The translations under genes and the position numbers were made by a program. Below, piece after piece: positions 1-9,652 of a stretch of DNA of 64,000 nt; position 1 is the stretch's first letter, and each line of letters starts with the position of its first letter. The notes under the pieces are model-generated. The model was not told where the DNA came from, did no database searches, and was given only the letters and a program-made list of their open reading frames with translations. This stretch comes from Chryseosolibacter histidinae (GTDB lineage: Bacteria; Bacteroidota; Bacteroidia; Cytophagales; Cyclobacteriaceae): positions 1-64,000 of the forward strand of contig NZ_JAHESF010000015.1 of NCBI RefSeq assembly GCF_018598225.1. Reading direction: 5' to 3'.

Positions 1-903
1 AGCTTAAACACAGCTGTTGCAACTATTGATGGTAATGTAGTTGCGATTGTAGGAGCGGGCACTGCAAAGATCGTGGCCCGTCAGGCCGGTGATGCGCAGT
101 ACAACCCTGCTGACGAAGTACAACAAACACTTATTGTAAGCAAAGCCACCCAGACCATCACCTTCAACGCGCTGCCCGACAAAAGACTGAGCGATGAAAC
201 ATTCATACTCCCGGCAACAGCATCATCCGGTTTACCCGTCAGCTACGTGAGCAGTCATCCTGACATCGCTTCCATCGATGGCAACAGGATCATCCTTCAC
301 AAGGCAGGAAAAATAGCAATCGCCGCCAATCAGGCTGGTAATGAGAACTATGAGCCAGCCATGCAGGTACCACAAATACTGAACATCCTGAAGAACCTCC
401 AGTCAATCGCTTTCGCTGAATTGCCTTCGAAGATGTTCGGCGAAGCGCCTTTCACACTATCGGCGACAGCCAGCTCATCCCTTCCTGTGGTCTATGAAAG
501 CAGTAACGCAGCGGTGGCAACAGTTGTGAATAACACGGTTACCCTCCAGGGCGCAGGTACAACTGTCATCACTGCTACACAATCGGGCAACGATACATTC
601 GAAGCAGCTTCGTCCGTGCAGCAAACACTCGTAGTGGAGCTTATTACTGACCTGGAAGGTCGCGCAGAAGTACTTGTGGGTGTTTACCCGAACCCGGTGC
701 ATGATGCGCTGAGCGTCAGCGTTGCATCCGTAGGCCCGGTTCGTATTGAAATGTTCGACGCCATGGGCCGTGTTGTCGCCCGTGAAACAGCATCATCCGG
801 AGAAGACGCGGCACTGCAAGTGGATCATCTTCAGCCCGGCATCTATCACGTGAAGATCAGCACAGCGCATCAGGTGGTAACACGTCAGATCATTAAAAAA
901 TGA
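1..903 (+). CDS. Secreted Ig-like repeat protein with T9SS sorting domain (5' end outside window)
   Basis: The reading frame is open from base 1, so the start lies upstream and only the last 300 residues are seen. It holds two full and one partial copy of a repeat of about 80 residues. Each copy has the pattern 'QTITF..LP.K...D..F.L.ATASSGLPV.Y.SS...VA...GN...L..AG...I.A.Q.GN..Y', typical of bacterial Ig-like domains of large Bacteroidota surface proteins. The last 80 residues (VYPNPVHDALSV near the start, GIYHVKI near the end, closing in RQIIKK) match the type A C-terminal sorting domain of the type IX secretion system. The protein is therefore predicted to be exported across the outer membrane and anchored or released. 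Its function beyond adhesion or matrix contact cannot be told from this part. Family call is secure, substrate is unknown. Confidence 0.88.
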   Translation, partial: SLNTAVATIDGNVVAIVGAGTAKIVARQAGDAQYNPADEVQQTLIVSKATQTITFNALPDKRLSDETFILPATASSGLPVSYVSSHPDIASIDGNRIILHKAGKIAIAANQAGNENYEPAMQVPQILNILKNLQSIAFAELPSKMFGEAPFTLSATASSSLPVVYESSNAAVATVVNNTVTLQGAGTTVITATQSGNDTFEAASSVQQTLVVELITDLEGRAEVLVGVYPNPVHDALSVSVASVGPVRIEMFDAMGRVVARETASSGEDAALQVDHLQPGIYHVKISTAHQVVTRQIIKK

Positions 904-1027
904 TCGCTTTCTGAATTTTAAAAGTATTATCAATCTCAGGCATCAGGTATCCGGGAACAGTCGGTTTTAGTTAATGGGTTCAGAGACATCCCGGTGCCTT
1001 ATGCTTCATTTTAATCGATATCTCAAG

Positions 1028-1480
1028 ATGAAAAGATGTATTCTGTTCTTGTTGTTGCTGCTCCTGTTGTGCCACTTTTCGCACGCCCAAAAGGTGGACG
1101 AGAAAGATGTGCCCGCCAATATCGCGGCGGCGGTCAAGGCCAGGTCTGGCGGGTCACCCGTCACCATGTGGGTGCGCGATCAGAACCGGGGTAAGTATAT
1201 CGCCACGCTCATCAGCCCCACAGCGTTCAAGCTGATCGAAGTAGATATGAAAGGGCAGTGGCTGGGAACACAAACCGCTTTACAGGAAGTGGATTTTCCC
1301 GCCGCCCCGATGAAGACCATCCGGGAAAAATACCTGAGCAAAGGATACGAAGGCAGCAACTATGTTTTTGTGGAGGAACCCGGCCGCACGTATTACACAG
1401 TAGACGTGTCGTCTGAAGATGAAGACCTCGCCGTTGAGCTCGATGCCAGTGGCAGGATCCTCGAAGCAAAGACCAGGTGA
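1028..1480 (+). CDS. Small secreted PepSY-like protein
   Basis: A 150-residue protein starting MKRCILFLLLLLLLCHFSHA, an obvious Sec signal peptide. An ATG 54 bases upstream in frame would put 18 polar residues before it, so the start at 1028 is preferred. The mature part is a single small alpha/beta domain (about residues 22-150) with the spacing seen in PepSY-like proteins of Bacteroidota: a lysine-rich first half, then 'YVFVEEPGRTYYTVDV', then 'VELDASGRILEAKTR'. Such proteins are periplasmic and often proposed to bind or inhibit proteases, but no activity is proven for this type. It stands alone between the T9SS substrate and the convergent chemotaxis operon. The fold assignment is moderately sure and the role is unknown. 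Confidence 0.7.
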   Translation: MKRCILFLLLLLLLCHFSHAQKVDEKDVPANIAAAVKARSGGSPVTMWVRDQNRGKYIATLISPTAFKLIEVDMKGQWLGTQTALQEVDFPAAPMKTIREKYLSKGYEGSNYVFVEEPGRTYYTVDVSSEDEDLAVELDASGRILEAKTR

Positions 1481-1496
1481 TCGCAAGCTGTTTAGC

Positions 1497-2564
1497 TCAA
1501 TGAAAATGCTCCAGGATCGCTTTCGGCATCTCTTGTAAGGCCAACACCTGCTGGGCAGCATTGATCCGGATGGCTTCTTTCGGCATCCCGAAAACAACAC
1601 ACGACTTCTCATCCTGTGCGATGGTGTATGCACCGGCCTCCTTCATATGCAGCAGACCTTCGGCGCCGTCTTTTCCCATGCCGGTCATCAGGATGCCCAC
1701 CGCATTTTTTCCGGCATGCCGCGCCACGGAATTGAATAACACGTCGACGGAAGGTTTGTGCCGGTTCACCAGCTCTCCATGGCAGATCTTGATACAATAC
1801 CGGAGGCCGTTGCGCACAACCTCCATGTGCTTTCCACCGGGCGCAATGTAAGCGTGACTGTTCAATACCGGCTCGCCGTCTTCGGCCTCTTTTACAGTTA
1901 TCTCCGTGATGAGGTTCACATTTTCGGCAAACGATCTTGTGAAACCTGCCGGCATGTGTTGCGTAATGACAATCCCAGGTTTGCCTGGCGGAAAGTTTCG
2001 CAGGAAAAAACGAAGCGCTTCCGTGCCGCCGGTTGATGCGCCGATGGCGATGACTTTGCCAGTAGTGGTAGCGTGATGCAAGGAGGCGTAGTCCACCTTG
2101 TTTTTCACGGCAGGCGTATACTCCTGCGCGGGCCTGTTGAGCGCCACACGTTTTACCGGGGCCATGTAAGCAGCTTTGATGGCATCGGTGATGCGGATGC
2201 GCGATTCTTCGATGTGCTCCGCCGTATTCCTGATCTCTGACTTGCCCACGATCTCGATGGCGCCAAGCTCCAGCGCACGCAAAGCCTGGTCACTTCCTCT
2301 TTCCGTAAAGCTTGAAATGATCACTACCGGAATGGGGTATTGTGCCATGAGGGTCTTCAAAAAAGTGAGACCGTCCATGCGCGGCATCTCGATGTCCAGC
2401 GTGATCACATCCGGGATCTCGTTTTTGATCTTCTGCGCCGCAAAGAACGGGTCCGCCGCCGTGCTCATCACTTCAAGCTGCGGATCGGTGTTGATGATAT
2501 CGGTCAGGGTTTGCCGCACCAGCGCAGAGTCATCACAGATCAACACCCGTATACGTTTTTTCAT
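1497..2564 (-). CDS. cheB: Chemotaxis response regulator protein-glutamate methylesterase CheB
   Basis: CheB removes methyl groups from chemoreceptor glutamates (and deamidates glutamines) to reset signalling. The 355 residues show an N-terminal receiver domain with acidic pair D11/D12 and phospho-acceptor D57 in DIEMPRMDG, then a methylesterase domain. The catalytic triad is visible as S177 in IGASTGGTEA, H203 in TQHMPAG and D299 in MTGMGKDGAEG. Length is normal for the family. It is the last gene of the operon cheY-cheA-cheW-mcp-cheR-cheB and lies 17 bp after cheR. Activation is expected through phosphorylation by the CheA encoded upstream. Confidence 0.96.
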   Translation of the reverse strand: MKKRIRVLICDDSALVRQTLTDIINTDPQLEVMSTAADPFFAAQKIKNEIPDVITLDIEMPRMDGLTFLKTLMAQYPIPVVIISSFTERGSDQALRALELGAIEIVGKSEIRNTAEHIEESRIRITDAIKAAYMAPVKRVALNRPAQEYTPAVKNKVDYASLHHATTTGKVIAIGASTGGTEALRFFLRNFPPGKPGIVITQHMPAGFTRSFAENVNLITEITVKEAEDGEPVLNSHAYIAPGGKHMEVVRNGLRYCIKICHGELVNRHKPSVDVLFNSVARHAGKNAVGILMTGMGKDGAEGLLHMKEAGAYTIAQDEKSCVVFGMPKEAIRINAAQQVLALQEMPKAILEHFH

Positions 2565-2581
2565 TTGGCTCTCAGGTTAAT

Positions 2582-3418
2582 TTAAACGCGCTGAAAAACA
2601 GTGGGCCTCAGTTGCTTCACCGGCAGCTGCATATGATAGATGGATTCCGAGTGCCCGATGAACAGGTAGCCACCCAGCCGCAGCTTCGACAGCAGCTTCC
2701 GCACAACCTGCTCCTGCGTTTGCCGGTCGAAGTAGATCAACACGTTGCGACAGAACACGGCATCGAAGTCGGGCTCTACTTCCAGTACGCTGTCCGTTAG
2801 GTTGATCCTTTTGAAAGCAACCTTTGATCGCAGGCCGGGTGCGATCCTGATGGTTGGATTCTCCTGGTTCTTGCTGCGAAGCAAATACCTTTTGCGCAAG
2901 CTCATGGGAATGCCTGTGATGGTCCTCTCATCGTAAACACCTTTTACGGCTTTCTCCAGCACTTTGGTTGAAATATCCGAAGCCACAATGCGGTATTCGA
3001 ACGAGGGGTTGCTGTTGTAGAATTCTTCCAGCACCATGGCCAGCGTATAAGGCTCTTCACCCGTTGAGCATGCCGAGCTCCACACTTTGAAAGGCCGCGG
3101 CATCCGGAGCCTGGAAAAAGAAGGCAGTGCCTCCCTTTCCAGGAACTCAAAATGACCAGGCTCGCGAAAAAAATCTGTCTTGTTGGTAGCCACCGAGTCG
3201 ATCAGGTGAACGATCTCGGCCTGCCCTTCCATGCTGTTCATCACATAATCGCAGTAGGTGGAGAACGAGCTCATGGCATGGGCCACGAGTCGTTTCTGCA
3301 ACCGGCTTTCCACCAGCACTTTTTTTTGTTTCGACAGGTTGATCCCGCAGGCCTGGTAAATAAAACCTCTCAGCCGTTCAAAATCACGTTCAGAGATCTT
3401 GAGAATGGAATCACTCAT
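2582..3418 (-). CDS. cheR: Chemotaxis protein methyltransferase CheR
   Basis: CheR transfers methyl groups from S-adenosylmethionine to receptor glutamates. The 278 residues have the all-helical N-terminal domain (about 1-80, ending in the conserved VATNKTDFFREPGHF) and the SAM-binding Rossmann domain with WSSACSTGEEPYTLAM, ASDISTKVL, FCRNVLIYFD and GGYLFIGHSES. No TPR extension is present, so this is the short, classical type. Its ATG overlaps the stop codon of the upstream receptor gene by one base (TGATG), which suggests translational coupling of receptor and methyltransferase. Confidence 0.96.
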   Translation of the reverse strand: MSDSILKISERDFERLRGFIYQACGINLSKQKKVLVESRLQKRLVAHAMSSFSTYCDYVMNSMEGQAEIVHLIDSVATNKTDFFREPGHFEFLEREALPSFSRLRMPRPFKVWSSACSTGEEPYTLAMVLEEFYNSNPSFEYRIVASDISTKVLEKAVKGVYDERTITGIPMSLRKRYLLRSKNQENPTIRIAPGLRSKVAFKRINLTDSVLEVEPDFDAVFCRNVLIYFDRQTQEQVVRKLLSKLRLGGYLFIGHSESIYHMQLPVKQLRPTVFQRV

Positions 3419-5082
3419 CAGCCTGAATATTTTTCGTAATCATTGTCCAGGTGGTCGCTGCCGTTGCCGTTGGAGAGGTCCAGCACAACGCCATGTTTAC
3501 CCTGTGATCTTGGCGCTGTTTTGATGGCCGCGACGGGAGCAGGGCGTCTTCGCTGTGTGATCTTTTTGCCGGCGCCATGATCTTTGCCCACCTTGAAGAA
3601 CGAGATGGCTTCGCGCAGGTGCTCGGCCTGGCTCGACAGCTCTTCAGCGCCCGTGGCCATTTCTTCCGAGGCCGAAGCGTTTTGCTGGATCACCTGGTTG
3701 AATTGCTGAATGGCATTGTTCACCTGCTCGGCACCCGAGTTCTGTTCAAGGCTGGCCGCGGAGATCTCCTGTACCAGCTTGGCCGTGTTCTGAATATTGG
3801 GAACGATCTGGTCCAGTAGTTTTCCTGACTTGTCTGCAATGGATACGCTTGACCCTGACAGCTCATTGATCTCGGAAGCGGCTGCCTGGCTGCGTTCCGC
3901 CAGCTTGCGTACTTCTGCGGCTACCACGGCAAAACCTTTACCCTGGTCTCCGGCCCGCGCGGCTTCAACGGCTGCGTTAAGCGCCAGCAGGTTGGTTTGC
4001 CGTGCGATCTCGCCAATGATGGTGATCTTCTCGGCGATCTTCTTCATGGAGTCCACGGTCTGGTTTACAGACTTGCTTCCTTCCTGGATGTCGGAGGCAG
4101 CTTTCAATGCCGTCTTTTCCGTTTGCTGTGCATTGTCTGTATTCTGCTGAATGTTGGAGACCATCTCTTCCATAGAAGAAGAGATCTCTTCAGCAGAGGC
4201 GGCCTGCTCCTGTGAGCCCTGTGACATTTGCTGCGAGGTAGCGCTCATTTGTGTGCTGGCAGAAAAAATATGATCTGAAGCGGTGGAGACGAACATGAGC
4301 ACTTCCTTCAGCTTTTCCACCATGTTCCTCAGGTGGTCGAGCAGCTCACCAACTTCGTCTTGCGATGCATTCACGATCTCGATGGTAAGGTCTCCTTCTG
4401 AAATACTTTTGATGGCTGATTTTGCCTGGCTGATGGATTTCGAAATAGAAGCGATGATCCAGTACGCAACAACGCAGGCAATGACAACGGCGGTGCAAAG
4501 CAGAATGATCATGTTCATGCGGGCTTTCTCGTAATTCTGGTCGGCCTGCAGTTTGGCATCGGCCAGCGCCTTTTCATTTTTCTTGAGGATCTGGCTCATG
4601 GAGGCCACCGCGCCCATCGCCGCCTCGCGCCCTTCGGTTCTTGAGAGCGTGTACGCCTCGGCCTGGGTGCTATCGGTGTTTTTAACGCTCAGCGATTTGA
4701 TGCGGGCGTAAACCTTGAGGTAGTCGTTCCACTTGGCGGAGAACGATTCGAGGATCTCGACTCCTTTTTCGTCAGAGATGGAGCGAAGCAGCTCCACACG
4801 CTCCTGCAGCTCCTGGTTCTTGTTCTCGATGAGGTTGGCGTATTCCTGCACCTCTTCCACCTGGCCGGTGAGGATCAGCTCTTTTTCACGTTTGGTGATG
4901 AACTGGATATCTTCCGCGTTCTTCGAGGCCAGCATGATACGTTTCACGTTCGAGTCCACGATCGTGTTCAGCTGATCGTTCAGGGAAGCTGAATTGGTAT
5001 TGCCCATGTAAAAGATCGCGGCCGATAGCAGGATCAGCACAGCGAAGGCTGCGACAAGACGGGTTTTTATATTGAGTTTCAT
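3418..5082 (-). CDS. Methyl-accepting chemotaxis protein
   Basis: A 554-residue transmembrane chemoreceptor. A first membrane helix (about 9-27) is followed by a helical periplasmic ligand domain of four-helix-bundle type (28-187), a second membrane helix (190-213), HAMP (214-265) and a long cytoplasmic coiled coil. The signalling tip is unmistakable at about 359-398: [20 protein letters not shown] followed by [17 protein letters not shown]. The C-terminal tail (from about 490) is basic, then acidic, and ends in DNDYEKYSG. It does not carry the NWETF CheR-docking pentapeptide. It is the only receptor in the operon, so the system is probably dedicated or shared with receptors elsewhere. The ligand cannot be predicted. 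Confidence 0.95.
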   Translation of the reverse strand: MKLNIKTRLVAAFAVLILLSAAIFYMGNTNSASLNDQLNTIVDSNVKRIMLASKNAEDIQFITKREKELILTGQVEEVQEYANLIENKNQELQERVELLRSISDEKGVEILESFSAKWNDYLKVYARIKSLSVKNTDSTQAEAYTLSRTEGREAAMGAVASMSQILKKNEKALADAKLQADQNYEKARMNMIILLCTAVVIACVVAYWIIASISKSISQAKSAIKSISEGDLTIEIVNASQDEVGELLDHLRNMVEKLKEVLMFVSTASDHIFSASTQMSATSQQMSQGSQEQAASAEEISSSMEEMVSNIQQNTDNAQQTEKTALKAASDIQEGSKSVNQTVDSMKKIAEKITIIGEIARQTNLLALNAAVEAARAGDQGKGFAVVAAEVRKLAERSQAAASEINELSGSSVSIADKSGKLLDQIVPNIQNTAKLVQEISAASLEQNSGAEQVNNAIQQFNQVIQQNASASEEMATGAEELSSQAEHLREAISFFKVGKDHGAGKKITQRRRPAPVAAIKTAPRSQGKHGVVLDLSNGNGSDHLDNDYEKYSG

Positions 5083-5102
5083 AACTGTGGGGATTAGTGA
5101 GG

Positions 5103-5603
5103 TTAAGCGATGGATATTTTTTCTTCTGCGGTTTCCTGAATAATAGAGACTTCATCGGTGGTGAAGACCAGTGCCAGGTTCAGGATCATGACAAACTGAT
5201 CGTTTACTTTTACCATGCCTTCGATGAACTCGGAACGGTATTTTGAGCCGATGGAGGGAGCAGGCTGAATGCTGGACTGCTCGATCTCGCGTACTTCTTG
5301 TACTGCATCCACAAGCGCTCCAAGCATGATCTTCTGTTTCTCGGATTCGAGGTTCATCACCAGGATGCAGGTGTTAACGGTGTCGTCTGCCTTGTCGAGC
5401 CCGAACTTGATCCGGGTATCGATCACCGGCAGTACGTTGCCGCGCAGGTTGATCACCCCGCGCATGAAATGGGGCGCGCGCGGCACTTTGGTGATCTTGC
5501 TCAGCTCCAGTATCTCCAGCACGTGGTTGACACTGGCCGCGAAAGTTTCGTCACCCAACCGGAAGGTCAGATACGAATGACTGGTTAAAGTCTGTTGTTC
5601 CAT
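5103..5603 (-). CDS. cheW: Chemotaxis coupling protein CheW
   Basis: CheW bridges receptors and the CheA kinase in the cytoplasmic signalling array. The 166 residues form a single CheW SH3-like domain with the hallmark '[22 protein letters not shown]' region (about 45-66) and '[10 protein letters not shown]' further on. The ATG at 5603 is preferred over a TTG two codons upstream. It lies 30 bp after cheA and 20 bp before the receptor gene, inside the operon. Confidence 0.95.
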   Translation of the reverse strand: MEQQTLTSHSYLTFRLGDETFAASVNHVLEILELSKITKVPRAPHFMRGVINLRGNVLPVIDTRIKFGLDKADDTVNTCILVMNLESEKQKIMLGALVDAVQEVREIEQSSIQPAPSIGSKYRSEFIEGMVKVNDQFVMILNLALVFTTDEVSIIQETAEEKISIA

Positions 5604-5633
5604 AGACAATAAAGAAAGTTAGGTTAGAGATTC

Positions 5634-7658
5634 TTACATGAGTGATGCCTGCTGTTGCCGCACAAGCTGCTTCACCAGTTTGTCGGTATCCAGCACCAGC
5701 GCTACCGCTCCGTTGCCGAGGATGGTAGCCCCGCTGAATTCTTCCTGGCGTTGGTACATATCGCCGAGGGGCTTCAGCACCGTCTGGTATTCGCCAACGA
5801 TGTTATCTACCGTGATGCCTACCGGGTGTTCATCATAGTTGATCTTGATCACCTGCATCACCTCGGGTATCGCTGCCTGGTCCCGGAAGATCTCCTGCAG
5901 ATAAAACACCGGCACCGGTTGTCCGTCGAGCAACAGCTTCTGACAGCCATCCGGTGTCAGCGATTTTGACGGCACCTCATAACATTTATCCACCGCAGCC
6001 AGCGGAATGATGTAGTCCGATACACCGATCTTCACCAGCAGCCCTTCTATAATAGAGCGTGACAGGGGCAGCCTGATGTGAATGGAGGTACCACGTCCCG
6101 GAAGGCTCTTGAGCGATAGGTGGCCCCGAAGCTCGTTGATCTTTTGTTTCACAACATCCATCCCTACGCCGCGTCCGGAAACATCGGAGACCTGTGCCGT
6201 GGTAGACAGTCCCGGGTGGAAGATCAGGTTCAGGATCTCGTCTTCAGAAAGCTGTGCTTCGGCATCCACCAGGCCTTTCTCCTTTGCCTTTTGAAGCACA
6301 CGTTCCTTGTCAATACCCTTGCCATCGTCGCTGATGATGATGTTCACGTAACTGCTGGCGGTGAAGGCCCTTAATTTTACCGTGCCGTGTTCGGCCTTGC
6401 TCGCAGCCTTGCGGTCGGCAGGACTTTCAATGCCGTGGTCGATGGCGTTGCGGATGATGTGGATCATCGGCTCGGTCATCAGCTCGATCACGTCTTTGTC
6501 GATCTCCGTTTCGGCGCCTTCAGAAAGGAAGTTCACTTTTTTGTTCAGCGTCTTGGAGAGGTCGCGTACCAGGCGTTTGAATTTCGTTACCAGCGTTTCG
6601 ATGGGCACGAGGCCGATCTCGAGCGAAGTATCGCGCAGCTGGCGTGTTACCATGTCCAGCTGTTCCGTTGTATCTGTGAGCGATGCCACGTTGAGCTTGG
6701 ACGCCGTGTTGGCAAATTGTGCCTGCAGTATGATGAGCTCGCTGATCCAGTTCAGCAGGTCGTCGATCTTGCGTTTGCTTACCTTGATGTACGTGTCGTT
6801 AAGCACTTTTCTCTTGCCTTGCGTCTCCGCTTCTTCTTCGATTTGCTGCGTTTTCTTTTTGGCCTCGTCATCATGCAGGCCGGCAACGGAACGAAGCTCA
6901 TCCAGGTTCACGGGTTTGTCTTCCACCGATTTCAGGTACTGGATGAATTCGGGCTGCTCGAAAAGATCTCCGGCAGCCAGCCGGGTGAATGTGGCTCGGC
7001 TCTCATCCTCAACAAAGATGAAGTAGCTCTCGAGCTCCGCCTGCGAAGTTGTAGTGGAAAGGAAGATCTCCCACTGCGCTATCTCGAGCGATTGCTTCTT
7101 GGTTACCTTGACACTGGAAGTGCCCAGCGCGGCAATGTCCTGAACAATGAACACCAGCGGATGATTGCCGTCTTCCGTCATGCTGATGAGCGGCGTAACG
7201 TTGACGAAGAAAGTGGCCAACTCGTCTTTTTTCAGGTTGCCCGCGGGCGTCACAAGGTCGGCACCCGTCAACGACGCATCGATCGTCCGATGAAATGCGT
7301 GTACGGCCGTCAGGTGATCGTACAGCGCATCTTTCCGGGTAATGGCTTCGAATGTTTTCTCCTTCAGCAGGTCGCGTACCTTGTCGAAGGCCTGCAACGT
7401 GATGCTGATCAGCTTGTCAGATACCTGCGTTTTTCCCTGTCGCACCAGGTCAAACAATGTTTCGAGGTAGTGTGCCAGCTCGCCGATGTTATCGAACCCG
7501 AACATGTTCGCGCCGCCCTTGATGGTGTGCATGGTGCGGAATACCTGTTCAAGCGGTGCCTTGGCATGGGCGTTGGCCTCCAGCTGCAGGAGGCCTTCGT
7601 CGAGCTCGTTCAGCAGGTCGAGGGCGTCTTCAACGAAACGCTTCTGATTACTGTCCAT
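5634..7658 (-). CDS. cheA: Chemotaxis histidine kinase CheA
   Basis: CheA is the cytoplasmic kinase that autophosphorylates in response to receptor state and passes phosphate to CheY and CheB. Starting at the ATG at 7658 gives 674 residues; a TTG nine codons upstream would overlap cheY further. The domains are in order: HPt with phospho-histidine H44 in MHTIKGGANMFGF, a linker and response-regulator-binding region, the dimerisation helices, a HATPase with HIIRNAIDHGIES (N box), SDDGKGIDKERV (G1) and SGRGVGMDVVK (G2), and a C-terminal CheW-like regulatory domain. The start overlaps the cheY 3' end by 11 bases, so the two are likely coupled. Confidence 0.96.
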   Translation of the reverse strand: MDSNQKRFVEDALDLLNELDEGLLQLEANAHAKAPLEQVFRTMHTIKGGANMFGFDNIGELAHYLETLFDLVRQGKTQVSDKLISITLQAFDKVRDLLKEKTFEAITRKDALYDHLTAVHAFHRTIDASLTGADLVTPAGNLKKDELATFFVNVTPLISMTEDGNHPLVFIVQDIAALGTSSVKVTKKQSLEIAQWEIFLSTTTSQAELESYFIFVEDESRATFTRLAAGDLFEQPEFIQYLKSVEDKPVNLDELRSVAGLHDDEAKKKTQQIEEEAETQGKRKVLNDTYIKVSKRKIDDLLNWISELIILQAQFANTASKLNVASLTDTTEQLDMVTRQLRDTSLEIGLVPIETLVTKFKRLVRDLSKTLNKKVNFLSEGAETEIDKDVIELMTEPMIHIIRNAIDHGIESPADRKAASKAEHGTVKLRAFTASSYVNIIISDDGKGIDKERVLQKAKEKGLVDAEAQLSEDEILNLIFHPGLSTTAQVSDVSGRGVGMDVVKQKINELRGHLSLKSLPGRGTSIHIRLPLSRSIIEGLLVKIGVSDYIIPLAAVDKCYEVPSKSLTPDGCQKLLLDGQPVPVFYLQEIFRDQAAIPEVMQVIKINYDEHPVGITVDNIVGEYQTVLKPLGDMYQRQEEFSGATILGNGAVALVLDTDKLVKQLVRQQQASLM

Positions 7659-8028
7659 GAGCGATGGCGTTTTCGATCTGCGCAAAGAACGTTTCGGTGC
7701 GGTAAGGTTTTTTGATCCAGGCAGAGAGCCCCGCTTCTTTGGCGCTTCTCATTTTTTCAGGATCTACTTCAGTGGTCAGAAAGATCACCGGAACTTTAGA
7801 GACACTGGGATGGCCTTTGATCTTTTTCAGCAGCTCGAACCCGGTGCAGCCCGGCATGTTGTAATCCGAAAGCACGAGGCTCACCTCGCCCGCTTTTTCG
7901 GTCAATAGCTGATAGGCTTCGTTGCCATTGGTAGCCGCCAGGGTGGCGTAACCTTTTCTTTCGAGCGTCTCGCAAACAAAGTCGCGGATGCTTCCAAAGT
8001 CTTCTACAACGAGAATTGTTTTTTTCAT
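7648..8028 (-). CDS. cheY: Single-domain response regulator CheY
   Basis: A 126-residue stand-alone receiver domain. Key residues are the acidic pair E9/D10 (LVVEDFGS), phospho-acceptor D55 in LSDYNMPG, T85/T86 in IFLTTEV and K107 in WIKKPY. As first gene of the chemotaxis operon it is the obvious output of CheA. No flagellar motor genes are seen nearby. In Bacteroidota the target is often the gliding or surface-motility machinery, but that is inference here. Confidence 0.95.
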   Translation of the reverse strand: MKKTILVVEDFGSIRDFVCETLERKGYATLAATNGNEAYQLLTEKAGEVSLVLSDYNMPGCTGFELLKKIKGHPSVSKVPVIFLTTEVDPEKMRSAKEAGLSAWIKKPYRTETFFAQIENAIAHGQ

Positions 8029-8100
8029 AAGGGGTATGGGATTTTTAGTTAGGGTTTCATCAGGAGGGGAGGTGACGCGTGGTAACCCGGCAAATGGTGT

Positions 8101-8997
8101 TTATCTCATGGCATAGCAGGGTTCCACTGAAAGGTAGAAGAAGGTGCCGGCGCTCTCGAAAGCTCCGTTGCTGAAGTTTACCGGGATTCCCGCACCGGGT
8201 ACGATCTGCACCTTGCCAACATCAAAAGCGTATCGGATCCCGGGATTTACTGTCATCAGCTGGTCATTGATCAGATGACCATCATCTCCAATGCGTTTCC
8301 CGCAGGAGAGTATATACTCCGTAAGCAGGTGCATCTTTTTATGCGCCAGCCATACCAGGCTCGCACCAAGGTTTACAGAAGCAATATTCTTTTCATACCG
8401 GCTTGCCGGCGTGCCATTGCGCTCATATAAATAATGATCGGCATGGATAATATAGGTGTAGCCTGTATTGGTATGGGCTGTGATCTTCTTGCTCAATCGT
8501 TTGGTAACAGCAACATTGAGCTGACTGCCCCAGCCTCCGTTTCCGAAACCCGAGGGCGCGTTCCCGGTAGGGAAGATGATGGTGATGCGGGGAACGATCA
8601 GTGCCCAGTTGTGCTTTCCGGCGATCAGCGGATGATAGCTCAGCATAATGTCTCCAAAGCCACTGGTTGACGCCGGAATGCCGGCAGGCCTTGTATACTG
8701 CCCGGTGTTTTTCAACCACGCGTACGAAAATGTGAAGCTGAGCTGATGTTTGTGACTGACCAGGGGGATCTCTTGTGTATAGCTGTAGTTCAGCATCTTG
8801 TCTGAAACCACCATGTTTGAAATGTGCTGAATGATGCCCGCCTCCTGGTTGAAAGCTTCATCGATCAGCATCGAATTATCTTCGAGATAGGGTTGGCCGT
8901 AATAAAGATAGCTTCCGCTTTTCAGGACGGGGCTGGTTTGCGCCGTTGAAAAGATGGTATAGGTCGTCAGGGTAGCGATCAATAAAGCCAACTTCAT
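8101..8997 (-). CDS. Putative outer-membrane beta-barrel protein (phenol-degradation MetA/transporter type)
   Basis: A 298-residue protein from the ATG at 8997, which directly begins a signal peptide (MKLALLIATLTTYTIFSTAQ); a longer start 51 bases upstream adds a charged, unlikely leader. The mature part alternates aromatic and polar residues in short strands with glycine-rich turns, for example GFGDIMLSYHPL, IIFPTGNAPSGFG and NLGASLVWLAHKK, and ends in SVEPCYAMR. This is the pattern of small outer-membrane barrels classed with MetA-like transporters. It is 72 bp upstream of cheY on the same strand and could share transcription, but a link to chemotaxis is not shown. The substrate is unknown. 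Confidence 0.65.
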   Translation of the reverse strand: MKLALLIATLTTYTIFSTAQTSPVLKSGSYLYYGQPYLEDNSMLIDEAFNQEAGIIQHISNMVVSDKMLNYSYTQEIPLVSHKHQLSFTFSYAWLKNTGQYTRPAGIPASTSGFGDIMLSYHPLIAGKHNWALIVPRITIIFPTGNAPSGFGNGGWGSQLNVAVTKRLSKKITAHTNTGYTYIIHADHYLYERNGTPASRYEKNIASVNLGASLVWLAHKKMHLLTEYILSCGKRIGDDGHLINDQLMTVNPGIRYAFDVGKVQIVPGAGIPVNFSNGAFESAGTFFYLSVEPCYAMR

Positions 8998-9580
8998 AAA
9001 TGAGATCAAAACTATCCTTCTGGAATGTTCCGATGTTTTGCGGAACATGAGAAAACTTACACGAGAAATAATAACAGTGATGTATACTGCCGCTGGTAAA
9101 GAGATTATCTGTAGGCACGGGGTCTAATGCCGGTTGTCTCCTGGCACGATTGCGAAGATCGGTTTATACAAATAACCTCTCTATAAATATAACCAAGTTA
9201 ACTTATCTTACAACCTGGTGGGTAGGCAACGATTCATGCTATAGTCATGTAGTTGTGTATGCATTGCTGAATGCGGTGAAGAATGCTTAGGTGAATACAC
9301 GGGCAGTGCAAAGTAGATCCACGTACCAATGCATACTTCTTCGCTTTGGTATGGTTCCGGGTGTACTGATCACCGAAGCCCTCCTTGTCATGCGCACATG
9401 TTCGGCGTCGAAGGCACCAGGCCCCCAACTGGCGGGGAGACGATGGCAAAAGCTATAGTGTGGTCTTGCGCCAGAGTGACATGCTGGTATCCTCCATGAT
9501 ACCGCTATGACGGGATCGAAAAAAACTTAAAGGTGTTATAGGGGTCTGTGATCGGATGGTTGTCTTTGGTCAGTCAACCC

Positions 9581-9652
9581 AACCCTTTGAGGGCTTTTCA
9601 AGAGGTAGAATCTAAGTTTAAGAGATTACCCCGTGTAAACCCTCAAAGGGTT
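9581..9652. repeat. Inverted repeat of the word AACCCTTTGAGGG
   Basis: AACCCTTTGAGGG at 9581-9593 is repeated as its exact reverse complement CCCTCAAAGGGTT at 9640-9652, leaving 46 bases between the 13-bp arms. The same 13-mer and its complement recur as a tight hairpin with a 3-base loop at 50179-50207 inside the nuo operon, in the opposite order. Two occurrences 40 kb apart show that this is a dispersed repeat and not a local terminator. Confidence 0.8.

Noticed and set aside
6387-7715. 442-codon open frame on the plus strand opposite cheA
   Set aside because: It is the antisense shadow of a high-G+C coding region; its protein is Arg/Val/Leu/His-rich with no domain, while cheA on the other strand is complete.
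9234-9449. 71-codon minus-strand frame in the long intergenic region
   Set aside because: Cys/His/Arg-rich without family resemblance, no start context, and not near any operon partner.
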